Origin: Berkelbacteria bacterium GW2011_GWA2_35_9
GTDB taxonomy: Bacteria; Patescibacteriota; UBA1384; GWA2-35-9
Length of the DNA stretch: 45,810 bases
Reading direction: 5' to 3'
Assembly (NCBI GenBank): GCA_000991185.1
Contig: LBRB01000005.1
Span: 1-45,810, forward strand
The notes beneath the pieces are model-generated. The model made no database searches. It was given only the letters and a program-made list of their open reading frames with translations, and was not told the origin of the DNA. Positions 1 to 7,456 of this stretch are shown piece after piece. The translations under genes and the position numbers were made by a program. Every line of letters starts with the position of its first letter. Position 1 is the stretch's first letter.

Positions 1-278
1 TGGCGAAGTGAATAATTTTTTTGGGTTAAAATTGTGTATAAATCTATAAAATCCCTTTTTGTTCCTCTCGATTGCAAAGCGTCTACCTTCATCGCCACCA
101 AGTCTTGGAGCGAAGCAATCTTGATATTGTGATAATTTGCAAACTCACCGATACTGGGATAATGATAATAGAAAAAACTAATTTTTACTTTGTCAAAAAC
201 ACCCAAAAAAGTATCGTCTGCGAAAAAAACCATACATAGTGAAGGTTTTTCTATCTGCTGATTGCTATCGGCTAAAAC
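1..278 (-). pseudogene. 5'-truncated AbiEii/AbiGii-type nucleotidyltransferase toxin remnant (runs off window start)
   Basis: Translating the complement from 278 down to the window edge gives an open frame containing KISFFYYHYPS, then IASLQDLVAMKVDA, then RGTKRDFIDLY. These are the conserved middle and C-terminal motifs of the AbiEii (DUF1814) nucleotidyltransferase family, the toxin half of type IV abortive-infection systems. The frame is closed by a stop at 279-281. The only ATG (231-233) lies well inside the conserved part. The N-terminal half of the family, with the GGT...DxD polymerase-beta motif, is absent, and its place is taken by the intact lemA gene. The natural reading is a toxin gene cut off at its 5' end, probably inactive. 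No AbiEi antitoxin is visible, and the 3' end is outside the window. Confidence 0.6.
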
Positions 279-835
279 TCAACTTTCGGTGGTGTTTTGG
301 ATTTTTCCGCCTCTTCGCCTTCCATCTCAAAAAACGGCTGGCTTTCGAACTTAAGCTGGCGACCGATGGTATTAGTCGGAAATGTTTCTAGTTTTGTGTT
401 AAAGTCCCGCACCTGACCGTTGTAAAACCGACGACTGGCTTCTATTTTATTTTCCGTGTCGCTTAATTCATCTTGCAAATCCAAAAAGTTTTGGCTGGCT
501 TTTAAATCCGGATAGCTTTCCGAAACCGCAAACAAGCTTTTCAGCGCCCCGGTTAACATATTCTCCGCCTGCCCCTTTTGTTCTATGCCAGTAGCCCCCA
601 TCGCTTCGGTTCTGGCTTTGGTAACATCCGTTAAAACCGATTTTTCAAACTTAGAATACCCCTTAACCGTTTCAATCAAATTAGGAATCAAATCGTAACG
701 CCGTTTCAACTGAACCGAAATATCGCTCCACGCTTCTTTTACCCGATTTCTCAAGGTTATTAAACCATTATAAACCGCAATTATCCAAAGAATAATTACC
801 CCAAAAACTATCAAAACAATTGTGCCAATTCCCAT
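272..835 (-). CDS. lemA: LemA family membrane-anchored protein
   Basis: A 187-residue protein of the LemA family, common in CPR and other bacteria, with no settled biochemical role. Residues about 3-22 form a single hydrophobic anchor. The family core follows: VYNGLITLRNRV, EAWSDISVQLKRRYDLIPNL, then the ETVKGYSKFE helix. The remainder is predicted helical and extracytoplasmic, and the acidic/lysine tail is typical. Length matches the family (about 180-190). The ATG at 835 is preceded by a good AAGGAG ribosome-binding site. Its 3' end abuts and slightly overlaps the frame of the truncated AbiEii remnant, so the downstream neighbour was probably brought in by rearrangement. Family identification is firm; function is unknown. 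Confidence 0.93.
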   Translation of the reverse strand: MGIGTIVLIVFGVIILWIIAVYNGLITLRNRVKEAWSDISVQLKRRYDLIPNLIETVKGYSKFEKSVLTDVTKARTEAMGATGIEQKGQAENMLTGALKSLFAVSESYPDLKASQNFLDLQDELSDTENKIEASRRFYNGQVRDFNTKLETFPTNTIGRQLKFESQPFFEMEGEEAEKSKTPPKVEF

Positions 836-880
836 AAATGCTCCTTTTTTTTATTATTATTGGTTATTAGCTATTAATTA

Positions 881-1888
881 TTAGTTATTAGCTAATTTGT
901 AGTATATCAGACCGTTTTCTTTAATACCAGCTGGGTCTTCACCGTTTTCAAGTCGGGCTTTTAGCTCATAATTAATTCCATCTTCTGATTTGTAGGTATA
1001 GTTAAATTCTTCGCCGACTCTCGGATCAAATGCAATTGAGTCAATATATGTCGAAACTAGTTTTAGCCCCGTATCCGATCCATTTGAAATTTTTTCTTCC
1101 CCACTGCTGGTTGGATAACTATTATTCACTGAAAAATAGGCATCAAGACCTTTTTTTACCATCTCTAAATCTCTTTTCCTCTGAGCATCTCGAGTCAATT
1201 CAGTACTTAACTCCTCTGATTCTGGAACACTTGTCGCCCCAAACTCAAAACTTTTTTCACTATTTCCTGGACTATAACTATAAACCGTTGTTGTTGTTTC
1301 TGAATTACCTGGAATCAAACCAACATACATCCCTAATGGAGTCAATATTAATCCATACGATAGAGCCGATAAAACAATAATTATTATCAACCCAAACAAG
1401 AAAAATTTGCTCACTCCAACTTTGGCTATCGTTTCTTTCGGATTATCATTTACTGTTTTCTCGATATTTTCCAATTTTTTATTCTCAGGCTCTTTTGCCT
1501 GTTTTGGTTCCTCATCAATTTGTTCAGCATTATTCGCTACAATACTTTCAATATCATCTTTTTTTTCTTCAATTTTTTCATTCGTTTTTTCTATTTCTGA
1601 TTGATTCTCCCCAATTGCCGGAATATCAATCGGCTCGTCGGGAAATTGAGTATTTGCCTCCGGTGATGGTTGAGCTGTATTTGAATTTTCAATTTTTTCT
1701 GAAAGGTTAACCGATTTTTCACTTTTAACCGGAATAATTTTTTGAGGATTGCTTTCAGGATTTGTTTCGGGTTGAATTGGAGCCACAGTTGGATTTGTAG
1801 CTAAATCAATATTTTCCGTATTCAAAGTCGCCACTTTCTGCAAGTCGCTTTTCGGTTTAACTAATTCATCTCCAAACTGCAGTTTCAT
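881..1888 (-). CDS. Membrane protein with disordered N-terminus and pilin-like C-terminal domain
   Basis: 335 residues in three parts. Residues 1 to about 158 are a low-complexity, Glu/Lys/Pro/Asn-rich and probably disordered cytoplasmic region. Residues about 160-190 hold a strong hydrophobic segment (FFLFGLIIIIVLSALSYGLI). The C-terminal 110 residues resemble the globular part of type IV pilin/GspG-like proteins: RDAQRKRDLEMVKKGLDAYF, NNSYPTS, an FDP turn, a YTYKS strand and a YELKARLENG strand. Unlike a true prepilin there is no type III signal at the N-terminus; the pilin-like fold sits behind an internal membrane anchor. A GGCGGGG purine stretch precedes the ATG. The 3' end and the following spacer carry repeated TAGCTAATAA units. 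The role is unknown; a surface or envelope-associated protein is the safest inference. Confidence 0.75.
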   Translation of the reverse strand: MKLQFGDELVKPKSDLQKVATLNTENIDLATNPTVAPIQPETNPESNPQKIIPVKSEKSVNLSEKIENSNTAQPSPEANTQFPDEPIDIPAIGENQSEIEKTNEKIEEKKDDIESIVANNAEQIDEEPKQAKEPENKKLENIEKTVNDNPKETIAKVGVSKFFLFGLIIIIVLSALSYGLILTPLGMYVGLIPGNSETTTTVYSYSPGNSEKSFEFGATSVPESEELSTELTRDAQRKRDLEMVKKGLDAYFSVNNSYPTSSGEEKISNGSDTGLKLVSTYIDSIAFDPRVGEEFNYTYKSEDGINYELKARLENGEDPAGIKENGLIYYKLANN

Positions 1889-1923
1889 CGTCCCCGCCTT
1901 TTTATAATTTATAGTTTACTGTA

Positions 1924-3093
1924 TTATAACTCAATTTCTAAAGCTTTCTCAAGTTGATTATCAACATTTTCTTGTTTTATAACCTCAATATCAGGTTTAA
2001 TACCGTTTTTATCTATTTCTTGATCCTTAGGTGTCAACCACTTAGCGATCGTTAATCTTAACGATCCGCCATTCGATAATTCTTCCAATTTTTGAACCGA
2101 ACCTTTGCCGTAAGTTTTTTCACCAATTATTTTAGCTTTCTGATTATCTTGCAAGGAACCAGCCACAATTTCAGAAGCACTGGCTGACCCGCCATTAACC
2201 AAAACGACTGTTTTAATTTCAGTTAAAATATTTTTCCGATTCGATTTCAATTCCTCAATTTCACCTTTTTTATTTTTTTCCTTGACAATCACTCCATCTA
2301 TCCAATGTGATCCGATGTCAACCGAACTATCTAAATACCCTCCGGGATTACCACGAAGATCTAGCACAATTCGATCGATATTTTTCAAATCGTTATTTTT
2401 AACTACTTTTTCAAACAATTCGGTCGTATCACTCCCAAACTGAATTATTTCAATATAAAGTATTTTTTTACCGTTTTTTTCAATAATTTTACTACTAACC
2501 GAATCGTATTTAATCGTGTCTCTAACTATTTCATACTCTTTAGCTTGATGATCGCTTTTTTCAACTAACAATTTAACTTTCGAACCCTTTGGTCCACGAA
2601 TTAATGATATTGCTTCCGGTAAAGAAACTTCTTGGCTGTTTTTGTCATCAATCTTTAAAATAATATCTTTTGTCTCAAGACCAGCTTTTTCAGCTGGAGA
2701 ATTTTTAAGTGGGCTGACGACAGTCAACTTCCCATCATCAAGTGAAATTTCAACCCCGATTCCATCAAATTTCCCATCTAACTCTGAGATTAAATCCTTT
2801 GATTCTTCTTGGCTTAAATAAGACGAATGGGGGTCGCCTAAACCTTGAACAATTCCCGCCAACAAGCCGTCAATTATTTTATTTCGATCTATTTCACCTA
2901 CGAAATCATTTTCAATTTCCGACAGCTCTTCGTTGATTAAATTAATTTCGTCTTGTGCTAATTTTCCTGACTGTTGATTTGTTTGCTCAAGAATTATTTT
3001 TTTTGAATAATCCTGCCAATTATAACCAAGATAAAATGACAGCAAGACTAACAAAATAACTGCGACGATTTTAGGTCGTTGATTAAGTTCCAT
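1924..3093 (-). CDS. C-terminal processing peptidase, S41 family (CtpA-like)
   Basis: 389-residue serine protease of the S41A/CtpA family, which trims or degrades envelope proteins. Residues 8-24 form an N-terminal membrane anchor. GDPHSSYLS near 86-94 is the family signature before the PDZ domain (about 107-185, with DGIGVEIS, SPAEKAGL, GDxI-like KDIILKID and PEAISLIRG). The protease core has LDLRGNPGGYLDSSV (245-258), GGSASASE (301-308) with the predicted nucleophile Ser305, and YGKGSVQ with the predicted general base Lys330. The 25-residue Ser-Lys spacing matches characterised homologues. All key residues are present, so it should be active outside the membrane. It follows mnmA closely (14 bp gap) and probably shares its transcript. 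Confidence 0.93.
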   Translation of the reverse strand: MELNQRPKIVAVILLVLLSFYLGYNWQDYSKKIILEQTNQQSGKLAQDEINLINEELSEIENDFVGEIDRNKIIDGLLAGIVQGLGDPHSSYLSQEESKDLISELDGKFDGIGVEISLDDGKLTVVSPLKNSPAEKAGLETKDIILKIDDKNSQEVSLPEAISLIRGPKGSKVKLLVEKSDHQAKEYEIVRDTIKYDSVSSKIIEKNGKKILYIEIIQFGSDTTELFEKVVKNNDLKNIDRIVLDLRGNPGGYLDSSVDIGSHWIDGVIVKEKNKKGEIEELKSNRKNILTEIKTVVLVNGGSASASEIVAGSLQDNQKAKIIGEKTYGKGSVQKLEELSNGGSLRLTIAKWLTPKDQEIDKNGIKPDIEVIKQENVDNQLEKALEIEL

Positions 3094-3107
3094 ATAAATT
3101 CATTATA

Positions 3108-4199
3108 TCAGTTTGAAATTATTGCGCCACCTAGCACTTCATCGCCTCGATAAAAAACTACGTGCTGACCAGGAGTAATTGCTCGAACTGTCTCATTAAG
3201 CTGAATTTTGAACTTTGGATTTTGAAATTTATTTGGACTTTGGATTTTGAAATTTGAAATTTCCGAAATCTGTGTTTCATCAAAATCAACCACCAATTTA
3301 TTGTTCTCAATATCCTTGTAAATTACATATAATGCCTTCCTTGAGTCAGATAGTAATTTTGAATTTTGAAATTTATTATGAACTTTGAACTTTGAACTTT
3401 GAACTTCGGAAGCACTAATGCGCTCTCCGATTGTATAATAAAACGCCCCATCATGCTCCCCGACTTTAGTATTGTTGCTCAATACAACATCTCCAATTTT
3501 TGGTTTAATCATCATTTTCAAAAACTCTTTCAGTGGTAATTTTCCAACAAAACAAATCCCTTGTGAATCTTTTTTGGTCGCATTCGGCAACCTATTTTTT
3601 TTAGCAATTTCTCGCACTTCAGTTTTCATCATCCCACCGATCGGAAAAATAACTTTTTCAAGTTGTTTTTGCCCAAGCTGCCAAAGGAAATAAGCTTGAT
3701 CTTTTGAAGGGTCAACACCACGCAAAAGATAAAAATATTTTGCTAAATTTGAAATTTGAAATTTTAAATTCGCTCGGCGAAGCCGAGCGTAGTGTCCCGT
3801 CGCTAAATAAGCGTTTGGTGAAATTTTTTCAACGAATTTTAATAACGCTCCAAACTTAATAAATGTATTACACCAAACATCCGGATTGGGCGTAATGCCT
3901 TTTTCATAACCTTTAATAAATTTTGAAAATACATTTTTTGCATACTCTTTTTCAAAATTTAAAACATAAAAAGGAATGTCGAGAAAATTTGCCACTCGTT
4001 CCGCCATTTTTTGATCAGCTAAATCTGAACAACTGTCGGTAAATTTTTCATTTTTATTATTTTCGGTTAGCCAACTTTTTATATCAAAGTTTTTCAAAAA
4101 AACGGCGGTCAGATCAAAACCGGCTTTTTTTAAAAGCAATGCCGAAACTGCGCTATCTACTCCGCCTGAAAGAGCAATAACAGCTTTTTTAGATTTCAT
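3108..4199 (-). CDS. mnmA: tRNA-specific 2-thiouridylase MnmA with three repeat-encoded insertions
   Basis: MnmA installs the 2-thio group at U34 of Lys, Glu and Gln tRNAs using ATP and sulfur passed on from a cysteine desulfurase. Visible elements are the PP-loop SGGVDS (11-16), the catalytic Cys110 (NPDVWC), the SKDQAYFLWQL motif (165-175), the second cysteine C216 in DSQGICFVGK, and the C-terminal beta-barrel ending in GGAIIS. The gene contains three non-family insertions at residues about 139-152, 262-285 and 311-333, rich in F/K/Q/N/S. They are encoded by GAATTTT/GAAATTT-type heptamer arrays and one perfect palindrome, and all keep the frame. Its start overlaps the folD 3' end by 11 bp, and the cysteine desulfurase gene lies just upstream in the same operon, a functionally sensible pairing. 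It ends in TGA. Confidence 0.95.
   Translation of the reverse strand: MKSKKAVIALSGGVDSAVSALLLKKAGFDLTAVFLKNFDIKSWLTENNKNEKFTDSCSDLADQKMAERVANFLDIPFYVLNFEKEYAKNVFSKFIKGYEKGITPNPDVWCNTFIKFGALLKFVEKISPNAYLATGHYARLRRANLKFQISNLAKYFYLLRGVDPSKDQAYFLWQLGQKQLEKVIFPIGGMMKTEVREIAKKNRLPNATKKDSQGICFVGKLPLKEFLKMMIKPKIGDVVLSNNTKVGEHDGAFYYTIGERISASEVQSSKFKVHNKFQNSKLLSDSRKALYVIYKDIENNKLVVDFDETQISEISNFKIQSPNKFQNPKFKIQLNETVRAITPGQHVVFYRGDEVLGGAIISN
3203..3263 (-). repeat. Heptamer-type array inside mnmA (insertion 3)
   Basis: Units of the form GAATTTT, GAACTTT, GGATTTT and GAAATTT follow one another about every 7 bp. On the coding strand they encode SNFKIQ...NKFQNPKFKIQ within the C-terminal barrel of MnmA. 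Family members do not carry this segment. Confidence 0.75.
3358..3409 (-). repeat. Heptamer array inside mnmA (insertion 2)
   Basis: Contains four near-perfect GAACTTT units in a row (read on the plus strand) after GAATTTT/GAAATTT units. It encodes the linker around SSKFKVHNKFQNSK. It is the clearest 7-bp tandem array in the window. Confidence 0.75.
3744..3789 (-). repeat. Heptamer units plus palindrome inside mnmA (insertion 1)
   Basis: GAAATTT units are followed by a 19-bp perfect hairpin-forming palindrome (CGCTCGGC...GCCGAGCG, 3771-3789). Together they encode RLRRANLKFQISN in the middle of a conserved part of MnmA. Confidence 0.7.
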
Positions 4200-4971
4200 T
4201 TTGAATATTATAAGCTTTGATTAAATTTGAAAATAGATTAGCTACCGTTAGTGGTCCAATTCCGCCAATTGGCGGTACAATCGCTCTGACCAAGCTTTTT
4301 ATTTTTTCAAAATCGGTATCTACCCCACTTGCATCAATGACAATTTGATTTTTAGAAACTAAATTTGGTTGAATAAATTTATGACTGCCGGAGGCTCCAA
4401 TAACAATCTCCGCCTCTAATATTTTACTCCGATAATCACGGTCATTTTTTTCAGTAATATTGACAAAGGCACCTTGTTTTTTAAGCAAAGTTGCTAACGG
4501 TCTGCCAATTAAAAAACCATAACCGACAATCACAAACTTTTTATGATATATATCAATTTTATTATGAAGTAAAAGATTAATTATTGCCATTGGTGTTGGC
4601 GGGCGAAACAGATGCATCCGGAAACCATCAACATCTTTTTTAGGATCGATCGCCCATATTATTTTTAAGCGATCAAGATTGTTTGGAATTGGCATTTGGA
4701 CAATTATCCCATTGACACTTTTGTTTTTGTTTAACTCATCTATTAAATAAACAATATTTGATATTTCAATATTTTCTGGAAATTCAAATAGTTTGAAATT
4801 AACGCCAATTTTTTCAGCGATTTTTTGTTTAATTTCGATATATTTTCGGCTTTGTTTGTCGTCGCCAATTAAAATTACTGCCAATCCCGGGTCACTCGGT
4901 AACATTTTGACTTCAACAGTTAGCTCTTTGATTATTTCATTAGCAATTTTATCGCCCTTGATAATCTTCAT
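4189..4971 (-). CDS. folD: Bifunctional methylenetetrahydrofolate dehydrogenase/cyclohydrolase FolD
   Basis: 260-residue FolD, which interconverts 5,10-methylene-THF and 10-formyl-THF through an NAD(P)-dependent dehydrogenase step and a cyclohydrolase step in the cytosol. Family landmarks are the SRKYIEIKQK helix carrying the catalytic lysine, GIIVQMPIP (usually QLPLP), DPKKDVDGF, the PPTP motif (usually PCTP), a Rossmann glycine cluster VIVGYGFLIGRPLA, and the C-terminal PPIGGIGPLTVANL. It is slightly short (family about 280) and carries several conservative motif changes, but the catalytic positions appear intact. It overlaps mnmA by 11 bp and the cysteine desulfurase by 23 bp, so the three are almost certainly co-transcribed and translationally coupled. 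Confidence 0.94.
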   Translation of the reverse strand: MKIIKGDKIANEIIKELTVEVKMLPSDPGLAVILIGDDKQSRKYIEIKQKIAEKIGVNFKLFEFPENIEISNIVYLIDELNKNKSVNGIIVQMPIPNNLDRLKIIWAIDPKKDVDGFRMHLFRPPTPMAIINLLLHNKIDIYHKKFVIVGYGFLIGRPLATLLKKQGAFVNITEKNDRDYRSKILEAEIVIGASGSHKFIQPNLVSKNQIVIDASGVDTDFEKIKSLVRAIVPPIGGIGPLTVANLFSNLIKAYNIQNEI

Positions 4972-6124
4972 AAACTTCAGTTAATATTTTTAAAAATGTT
5001 TCGATTTCAGTATTACTAGTTGCAAGTGCAATACTTATCCGCAATGTTTCTCTAATTGTCTTTTCGTCAACCTGCATATTTTCTAATACATAAGAAAGCT
5101 TTTGGCTTTTACTGGAACAAGCGCTTCCAATAGAAACTGAAATATTTTGCTTGTCTAAAAGAACAAATAGATTTTGGTGTTCAATATTTTTTAGAGCAAT
5201 TAAACTTATATGTGGCGATCTAGAGCTAGTCTTGAACAATATTTTTGCATCTGCAATTTTTTCAATTCCATTTTCTAATTTGGTTTTTTTGAACTGCAAA
5301 ATTTTTGTATTTTTAATTCTTTTTTGCACAATATTTTCTAAAACTTTAGTCATATAATATATTCCATAAACATTCACTGTTCCTGATCGCTTATCCATTT
5401 CTTGCCCACCCCCGCAAATTAATGGGAAAAATTTCTCCGTCTTAGAAATCATCACTCCAGTTCCTGGCAATGACCCAAATTTATGACCAGAAAAAGTGAC
5501 AATATCGATTAAATCTCTTTCTAAATTGATCGAATAATATTCAACTGCCTGAGTTATATCGGTATGTAAATATGGATATTTTGTATCGTTAGTCAATTTA
5601 TATTTTTTTAATTCCCGACCGATTTTTTTAATATCTTGCACAACACCAGTTTCGTTATTTACAAAACCAACCGAAATTAATACTGTTTCTGGCTTGATTA
5701 GTTCAATAATTTTTTCGGAAATAAAAAGTCCATCTTTTTCTGGATAAATAAATGTTACTTCCGCCCGCTTAAGATTGTTAAGAATTTTAGCGGTTTCAAT
5801 TATAGATGGGTGTTCAATCGAGCTAATAATTAAATGAGGCAATTTTTCACCGGTAGTATTATAATACAATGCATAATCCACCATACCTTTTAAAATTGTA
5901 TTATTGCCTTCGCTAGCCCCACTATTAAAATAGACCATCTCTGGTTCGACTGAAAATATATGGGCAATTTTTTCTCGACATTTTTCCAAAATTTTTGACA
6001 TTTCTCTGCCATGCGAGTGGAGCGAAGAACTATTGCCATAAGATTTTTTAATTAAACTAAAATACTCTTCGGCAATTTTTTCATCCGGTTTTTTTGTCCC
6101 TGCATTGTCTAAATAAATTTTCAT
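4949..6124 (-). CDS. Cysteine desulfurase (NifS/IscS family)
   Basis: 391-residue pyridoxal-phosphate enzyme that removes sulfur from cysteine as a protein persulfide. Seen here: the N-terminal YLDNAGT, His105 in SSIEHPS (stacks on PLP), NNETG (156-160), HTDITQ (aspartate contacting the PLP ring), the Schiff-base Lys215 in FSGHKFGSLPGTG, and the active-site Cys336 in SIGSACSSKS. The short GSACSS loop resembles the IscS/NifS group rather than SufS. No iron-sulfur scaffold (IscU/SufBC) is encoded in this window. With MnmA two genes downstream, the likely main role here is supplying sulfur for tRNA thiolation, as in YrvO-MnmA pairs. It is the first gene of the operon; a promoter lies just upstream and no Shine-Dalgarno sequence is evident. 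Confidence 0.93.
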   Translation of the reverse strand: MKIYLDNAGTKKPDEKIAEEYFSLIKKSYGNSSSLHSHGREMSKILEKCREKIAHIFSVEPEMVYFNSGASEGNNTILKGMVDYALYYNTTGEKLPHLIISSIEHPSIIETAKILNNLKRAEVTFIYPEKDGLFISEKIIELIKPETVLISVGFVNNETGVVQDIKKIGRELKKYKLTNDTKYPYLHTDITQAVEYYSINLERDLIDIVTFSGHKFGSLPGTGVMISKTEKFFPLICGGGQEMDKRSGTVNVYGIYYMTKVLENIVQKRIKNTKILQFKKTKLENGIEKIADAKILFKTSSRSPHISLIALKNIEHQNLFVLLDKQNISVSIGSACSSKSQKLSYVLENMQVDEKTIRETLRISIALATSNTEIETFLKILTEVYEDYQGR

Positions 6125-6144
6125 TTTTTATTATTTGCAGGTTA

Positions 6145-6173
6145 ATTTTATAAGAATAACTTTTATAAGTCAA
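6145..6173 (-). promoter_or_regulatory. Sigma70-type promoter for the cysteine desulfurase-folD-mnmA operon
   Basis: On the minus strand a TTGACT -35 (6168-6173) and a TAAAAT -10 (6145-6150) are separated by exactly 17 bp. The predicted start point is about 14 nt before the ATG at 6124, giving a very short leader without a Shine-Dalgarno site. Confidence 0.6.
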
Positions 6174-6205
6174 GAATCAAAATTACACTTTCTTACAGGA
6201 GCACA

Positions 6206-6376
6206 TTATTCTTTTGAATAATATTTATACTCGGTAATCATATTTTTTTCAAGTTGTCTCAGGTGATTGTCATATTTTTTAATTAATAAATATTTAATTA
6301 AAATAGCACTTAGATAAAATATTAAAATAACAACAATAAATATATTTATCAAAAATAATGCATTTTTTTTATTCAT
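6206..6376 (-). CDS. Small single-pass membrane protein (56 aa)
   Basis: An ATG at 6376 opens a 56-codon frame ending with TAA at 6206-6208. The protein starts MNKKNALFLINIFIVVILIF, continues as one long hydrophobic segment to about residue 33, and ends in a charged amphipathic tail (KKYDNHLRQLEKNM...YYSKE). Its start lies within the last codons of the upstream metalloprotease gene (8-bp overlap), so translation is probably coupled. The lysine-rich start followed by a clean transmembrane segment and a charged tail argues for a real protein rather than chance. It is the third gene of the module at 6206-9082. The family is not recognised; a small partner of the protease or of the beta-propeller protein is possible but unproven. 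Confidence 0.6.
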   Translation of the reverse strand: MNKKNALFLINIFIVVILIFYLSAILIKYLLIKKYDNHLRQLEKNMITEYKYYSKE

Positions 6377-7448
6377 TAATCCACCCCATTTCTTTTGCGG
6401 TTCTTTTATTAATTAAAGAGGAGTAATTTGAATCTAGATCAACGCTTCCACTATTACACATTAAACTATAATGGTTACCTGTAATAGTTTCGTCAAATGT
6501 ACCATCCTGACATGGCTTATTAATATCTCCACCTATAATGTATTGGTCTGACGCTCCTAAAGAATGAGCCATTTCGTGAACTAAAGTACCAATATGTATC
6601 CCCCATTGATTAGGAAACAACCATGTTAAGCTTGATCTGACCGAACTAAGTGAATGAGAGACTAAAAGAGCGCCAATGTCATTTGGAGCATAAACAACTA
6701 CTCCAATTGCATCATAATCTCTTATGTCGATATTTTGTTTTTTAAAATTTTTAATCATAAAATTATCAGAAATTCCCCATTCTCCAATAGCTTCATCTCG
6801 ATTGCTAGCTGTTAGTTGAGGAAGCTTTTCATCAATCTTGATGGGTTCCTTAACGGTTAAATTTACAGTTAAATCTGCATTAAAACGCTTTGCTTGAGCT
6901 TCATAATAAGTTTTAATATACCTAAAAGTTGGATTAGAAATTTCTGAACCAGGAAGTTTTATTTTTTCTTGTTCACTATTTAAAGCTTCTATATATTTTT
7001 TAATAATTTCATTTTCTTGATCAACATCCTGAGGTATCAGTTGCACAATTAAAAAATTAAGGTCTCCGACTGCTTTTGTTAAAACATATGCACAAGTCGA
7101 ATGGTCAGTAATTTTCCTCCATGGTTTTTCATATTCCTGACAGTTGTTATTATCTTCAACTATTTTAGAGCCATTCTCGCCACTGTTTAAATATTTGTAT
7201 ATTCTATTGGTTGTATCTTCACTAAATTTTATTTCTGATGTCTCTTTAGTTATTAAATCTTCATTTTTTTGTAACGCTAGATTAATAATATCTTCATATT
7301 TATCGTGTATTGCTAGAACTTTACTAAGATATTCTTGATAATATTTATGATTATAACGATAGTATATAATATTAATAAATACTATTAGCAATGCCAAAAA
7401 CCAGAATAAACATATTTTTAAATCTTCTTTTTCAATCTTGATTGACAT
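6369..7448 (-). CDS. Membrane-anchored metzincin-like zinc metallopeptidase
   Basis: 359 residues. One N-terminal membrane segment (about 10-30, LKICLFWFLALLIVFINIIY) is followed by a helical extracytoplasmic region and a C-terminal peptidase domain. The zinc site is HEMAHSLGASD (291-301): His291, catalytic Glu292, His295 and Asp301, which matches the metzincin HExxHxxGxxH/D pattern. A plausible Met-turn SLMC is centred on Met330. Cysteines near 311 and 331 (KPC, LMC) could pair. The preceding TYYEAQAKRFNADLTVNL region looks like the edge-strand part of the catalytic domain. It sits 8 bp after the beta-propeller gene and overlaps the small membrane protein gene, so the three form an operon. 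The exact peptidase family is not recognised and substrates are unknown. Confidence 0.75.
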   Translation of the reverse strand: MSIKIEKEDLKICLFWFLALLIVFINIIYYRYNHKYYQEYLSKVLAIHDKYEDIINLALQKNEDLITKETSEIKFSEDTTNRIYKYLNSGENGSKIVEDNNNCQEYEKPWRKITDHSTCAYVLTKAVGDLNFLIVQLIPQDVDQENEIIKKYIEALNSEQEKIKLPGSEISNPTFRYIKTYYEAQAKRFNADLTVNLTVKEPIKIDEKLPQLTASNRDEAIGEWGISDNFMIKNFKKQNIDIRDYDAIGVVVYAPNDIGALLVSHSLSSVRSSLTWLFPNQWGIHIGTLVHEMAHSLGASDQYIIGGDINKPCQDGTFDETITGNHYSLMCNSGSVDLDSNYSSLINKRTAKEMGWINE

Positions 7449-7456
7449 TTTTGTGT

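Noticed and set aside
1030-1710. Plus-strand open frames opposite the pilin-like gene
   Set aside because: Composition mirrors the Glu/Lys-rich minus-strand gene; no start signal or family match.
3203-3409. CRISPR-like array
   Set aside because: Units are about 7 bp with no spacers of fixed length and no cas genes nearby; they are simple tandem repeats inside a gene.
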